Shown: positions 60,794-64,000 of the stretch, one piece after another
How positions within the stretch are numbered: the first letter of the stretch is position 1
Layout: every line of letters starts with the position of its first letter
NCBI GenBank assembly: GCA_947034895.1
Contig: OX344764.1
Coordinates: 61,175,348-61,239,347, forward strand
DNA: 64,000 nt
Direction of reading: 5' to 3'
From: Rhytidiadelphus loreus
Lineage: Eukaryota; Streptophyta; Bryopsida; Hypnales; Hylocomiaceae
Notes under the pieces: model-generated
Databases searched by the model: none
What the model was told of the DNA's origin: nothing
Seen by the model: the letters and a program-made list of their open reading frames with translations, nothing else
Translations under genes and position numbers: made by a program

Positions 60794-62647
60794 TTAACCC
60801 CTAAAGGACCAAAGCCTTCTTTTTTGTCAAAAAACACTCAAAAACTGCCATTTCTACAGCAAAGAGTAAAAAAGTTTGAAAATTGTTTATTTCCTACATC
60901 TAACTTTAGGATCTTACACCTTACTAATATGAGAATGTGTGGAAAAAATTTCAGAATTTTTCACCTGAAAGATTGCAAGATATCTGCGTTTAAAGTAAAA
61001 AAAACAAGTTTTTCAGCACATTGCGGGACTAGATTATTTGACTTTGAACATTTTTAACTTAAATTTTTTTCACTACAGAGTTTTGAGCTTTAAATCATTA
61101 TAGTGGAGAATTAAGTTGAGAGTCTAGGGGAAAAAAAGGTTTTCAAAAAAACTTAATTTTCATTCTTAAGAAAATTGTAAAATAGAAATAGATATGAGAT
61201 TGAATGAAAATCTATTTAATAAATATATCTAAGATATAATTAAAATGCACTAATCCCCACGGTGAGATTGTTTTAGCAAGAAACTAAACCATGTGGAACT
61301 TTTTTTTTTAACCCCTAAAGTCCCATTGTCCCCTCAAGGGACAATTTGGAATTCGGGCAGGTTCCTATGGGCTGAAATTTTACCCTAATTTTTTGAAACT
61401 TTTTCTGAAAATAGAAAATCTGATAAGCTTTGTGGGAATATAATTTTTATTTCAATCAATGCCCGGAAGCAAAAGTTATACCACAAAAAGCCTGAAACTG
61501 AACTCGGCGGGCAGCACAAAAAATATTGCAAAAATTCAAAATAAAATTTTTAAAATTTTTTTTCTCAAAGATAATGTTTCTGTCTACATCTAAAGCTTTG
61601 ATTCATTCCATTTTTATTAGTGATGTGAAAGTTATGAACAATCTTATTTTTCGGGCAATCTAAGTATCCTTTTGGAAAAAACAACTTGTAGGATTCATCT
61701 CAGAATGCAATTTTCAAATTTTTTCAATTTTTCTTTTTTGAAAAGGTTAAATTTTCTTGTTAGAACAATCTCACCGTTGGGATTATTGTATTTCAATCCC
61801 ATCTAAGAGCTATTATCAATTTAGTTTTTCTTTCAATCTTGGACCTACTTCTACTAGACAATTTTTTGAAGTATGAAAATCAAGTTGTTATTTTTTGAAA
61901 TTTTTTTCCTAGACTCCCAACTCAATTCTTCAACACAATAAATTTTAAATTCAAACTCCATAGTGTAATTTTTTTCCACAAATAGAGATCAAAGTCATCT
62001 AAAATTGCAGTCCAATGTTCAAAAAAACTTGTTTTTTCAACTTTGAATGCTCATATCTCTCAATCTGTACGGTCAAACTTCATGAAATTTTTACCACATG
62101 ATCTTAAACAAGTAAAGTTTAAGATCCTACGGTTCAATTCCAAAAAAAGTATTTTTTTGTTTTTTTGGACTAATGCAGTAGAAATGGCAGTTTTGAATGG
62201 TTTTTGACAGAAAAATGGCCTTGGGACTTTAGGGGTTAAATTGTCAAAATCGCATTCAGAAATGAATCCTAGAAGTTATTTTTTCAAGAAGATGCTGTAA
62301 TTGCTCAAAAAACAAGATTGTCCATAACTTTCTCATAAAAAATCCAAATGAAATGAATTAAAGCTTTACAAATAGACAAAAATATAATCTATGTGGAAAA
62401 GAAATTTAGAAAAAAAAATTCAAATTTTTGCAATTTTTTTTTGCTGCCCGGTCTCCCCTATTTTGAGCTATATGGGCATAACTTTTGTTCCCGGGCACCG
62501 ATTGGTTAAAGAATTATATTCCCACAAAGGTAATCAGTTTTTCTATCTTCAAAAAAAGTTTCAAAAAATCAGGAGAAAAATTCAGCCTGCAGGTACGTTT
62601 GAAATCCATTTGTCCCCCGAAGGGACACTTGGTCCTTTAGGGGTTGA
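60794..62647. mobile_element. TTAA/CCCCTAAA element, outer copy carrying a nested copy
   Basis: Left end TTAACCCCTAAAGGACCAA at 60,794; right end TTGGTCCTTTAGGGGTTGA at 62,629-62,647, perfect over the 15 bases inside the target site (the right TTAA has become TTGA). Removing the nested element and one TTAA leaves about 926 bp, close to the 905-bp copy at 38,261. No ORF of note. Confidence 0.88.
61308..62239. mobile_element. TTAA/CCCCTAAA element nested in inverted orientation
   Basis: 932 bp including TTAA at 61,308-61,311 and at 62,236-62,239. The ends TTAACCCCTAAAGTCCCA and its reverse complement are perfect over 18 bases. The interior matches the outer copy in reverse complement (for example 'gggaatataatttttatttcaat' against the outer 'aattatattccc'). 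The host copy reads through this site with a single TTAA in the paralogue at 38,766. Confidence 0.9.
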
Positions 62648-64000
62648 ATAACATGGAATCAAAGGTCATTCCTCTAAACTTTACATCAAAACAAGAATAC
62701 TATGAAAAGTAATGAGTTCATTGAAAGCTATAATTATTACTTTTCTATGCAATGAAGAAAACCGTTTAACTTCTTGCTTGCTAAGATTATTTGAAGGGTT
62801 GCCAAAAGCTATGAAAAATAAAATAAAATTCAAATAACTTAATAATAAAAATGAACCCCCAAACTAACCCTTCCAATTTTAAAAAATTATTTGTCAAAAA
62901 TGTATTGAAGACCCGATTGAAGGTAACCTTAGGCTACGGTTCAAGTATACACCATTGGATTGATAATTCAACAATTGGCATTTGTCATTTAATAAATGTC
63001 ATTTTAATATCCATATATTGTCATGTTCAAATATAGTGCCATCTAAGTAGTGTACAAGATCATTTTGTACCTTCTCGTATAATTATATAGGAGGTGCAAT
63101 AATAATTCAAATTGGAAGTGAACAATGTTTCAAGGGATTCAACTTAATATAAAGACCAACTTTCACCACTACTAGATACCACAATGCACCTTATATGTCA
63201 AATACAATGATAAATAAAATTGAGTATATATGGATTTGAAACTTGTTCATTTAAACAACCATATCATAAGCATAAATGGACAAAGTTCAAAAGTAGATAT
63301 AAATGAAAGTTGTAGTATACAATATTTAACACGCTACTATAGTGGAAGTTTGAAGAAAAAATTAGTTGTGATTTGAAAAAAAATTAATTTCAAAGTTAGC
63401 CAATTTTGTGCGCCATACACTACAGAAAAAACAAGGGTGTAAATGACTTGTCCATAATGACTACATGCACAACAATGATCACAAAATGATTGTTTTGTAG
63501 TCATTGTGGACAAGTCATTTATACCCTTGTTTTTTGCTAGTTTTTTGTAGTGATAATTTGGAATTATTATATATTTTGTCAATTTTTTATTAAAACTCCA
63601 AATTTTTTTTGTACCTTAGCATGTTGGTATACATCATTTTAGATTGTTATACACAAAATTGTAGGAAGCTAACATTTATAATATTTTAAATATTCACAAT
63701 TTCACAAACATGCAAATACTGTTGGATCTCACAATATTTGAATATTTTTTTGGAATTGAGAGCATAGAACTGCATTAGCCATTGTAGAGAAAGTAAAGCA
63801 ACCTAAGAACTCGAGTAACTTTCTATTCTATCTTAGAGCTATCAACAATTTAATTTTCCTTTCTATCTTGTACATACTTCAACTTAACAAATTTTTAAAG
63901 GATAAAAATCATAGAATTAAAAAAAAAAAAGATTCCTGAAATTTCAAATAACTTCTTCAACATACAAAATATTTAAATGCATAATCTATAGCACATTAAG
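62648..64000. other. AT-rich intergenic DNA with one CACTA-type MITE
   Basis: Apart from the 135-bp element at 63,418-63,552, no gene or repeat boundary was recognised. The last 250 bases again echo TTAA-family wording ('ctatcttagagctatcaacaatttaat'). Confidence 0.45.
63418..63552. mobile_element. CACTA-type MITE with ATA target duplication
   Basis: Starts CACTACAGAAAAAACAAGG and ends with TTTTTTGTAGTG. Nearly the whole element folds back: 'caagggtgtaaatgacttg' at about 63,433 pairs with 'caagtcatttatacccttg' near 63,513. It is flanked on both sides by ATA (63,415-63,417 and 63,553-63,555), the 3-bp duplication expected for the CACTA/CMC superfamily. Confidence 0.85.

Noticed and set aside
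60749..61057. 102-codon plus-strand frame
   Set aside because: Starts outside and runs into the TTAA element's left end; similar short frames in other copies are not conserved in length, so not a transposase.
61308..62239. Assigning the TTAA elements to Tourist/Harbinger (TAA or TTA target)
   Set aside because: A 3-bp direct duplication does not fit TTAA on both sides with symmetrical CCCC/GGGG ends; TTAA as a 4-bp duplication does.

Overview
The window looks like nuclear DNA from a land plant. It is AT-rich, with spliced genes (short exons, GT-AG introns) spaced among decayed transposable elements. The protein set is plant-typical: PASTICCINO2-type dehydratase, trihelix factor, plant PP2C, chloroplast-envelope quinone oxidoreductase homologue, plant-type SKA2, TIM10 and the plant complex I 39-kDa subunit. 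The species cannot be named from sequence alone; I lean to a non-seed plant, but that is an impression. No rRNA, CRISPR or convincing tRNA was seen.

Layout: 1-5.4 kb is a decayed LTR-retrotransposon region with two diverged LTR-like copies, a degenerate 18-bp minisatellite and low-complexity A-rich DNA. At 5.4-7.1 kb lies the wreck of a hAT transposase. PAS2 (+) occupies 10.29-13.26 kb in ten exons, trihelix (-) 16.27-17.02, PP2C (+) 19.84-21.54 and the quinone oxidoreductase (+) 26.50-29.15. A GGCT/AIG2-like gene (-) is at 34.66-35.95, SKA2 (-) at 42.11-43.94, complex I NDUFA9-like (+) at 52.32-55.30 and TIM10 (-) at 56.74-59.65. All exon models were built by hand; every model joins in frame from ATG to stop, and lengths match the families. 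Two genes have local tandem duplications in their 5' regions: trihelix (three copies of about 210-245 bp) and the oxidoreductase (two copies of about 338 bp).

The most unusual content is a family of non-autonomous elements with terminal inverted repeats that begin CCCCTAAA and sit between TTAA target duplications (intact or near-intact copies at 38.26-39.17, 40.50-41.48, 44.91-51.42, 60.79-62.65 and 61.31-62.24, plus several fragments; a related TTAA element is at 23.00-23.41). One copy has inserted, inverted, into another copy, and a third copy supplies the empty TTAA site. Another copy, with perfect 23-bp termini, was split by a young Ty3/gypsy chromovirus (45,110-50,962). TTAA duplications with CCC/GGG ends are the signature of piggyBac-type transposition (Sola3 is an alternative), which is not a standard part of land-plant genomes.

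The chromovirus is nearly intact: LTRs differ at 4 of 416 positions, gag and pol carry one nonsense codon each, and the gag-pol junction has a textbook -1 frameshift signal (slippery GGGAAAA, 6-nt spacer, 7-bp GC stem). The genes are housekeeping functions (very-long-chain fatty acid elongation, mitochondrial import, respiration, kinetochore, signalling) with no operon-like linkage; NDUFA9 and TIM10 are convergent neighbours and both mitochondrial.
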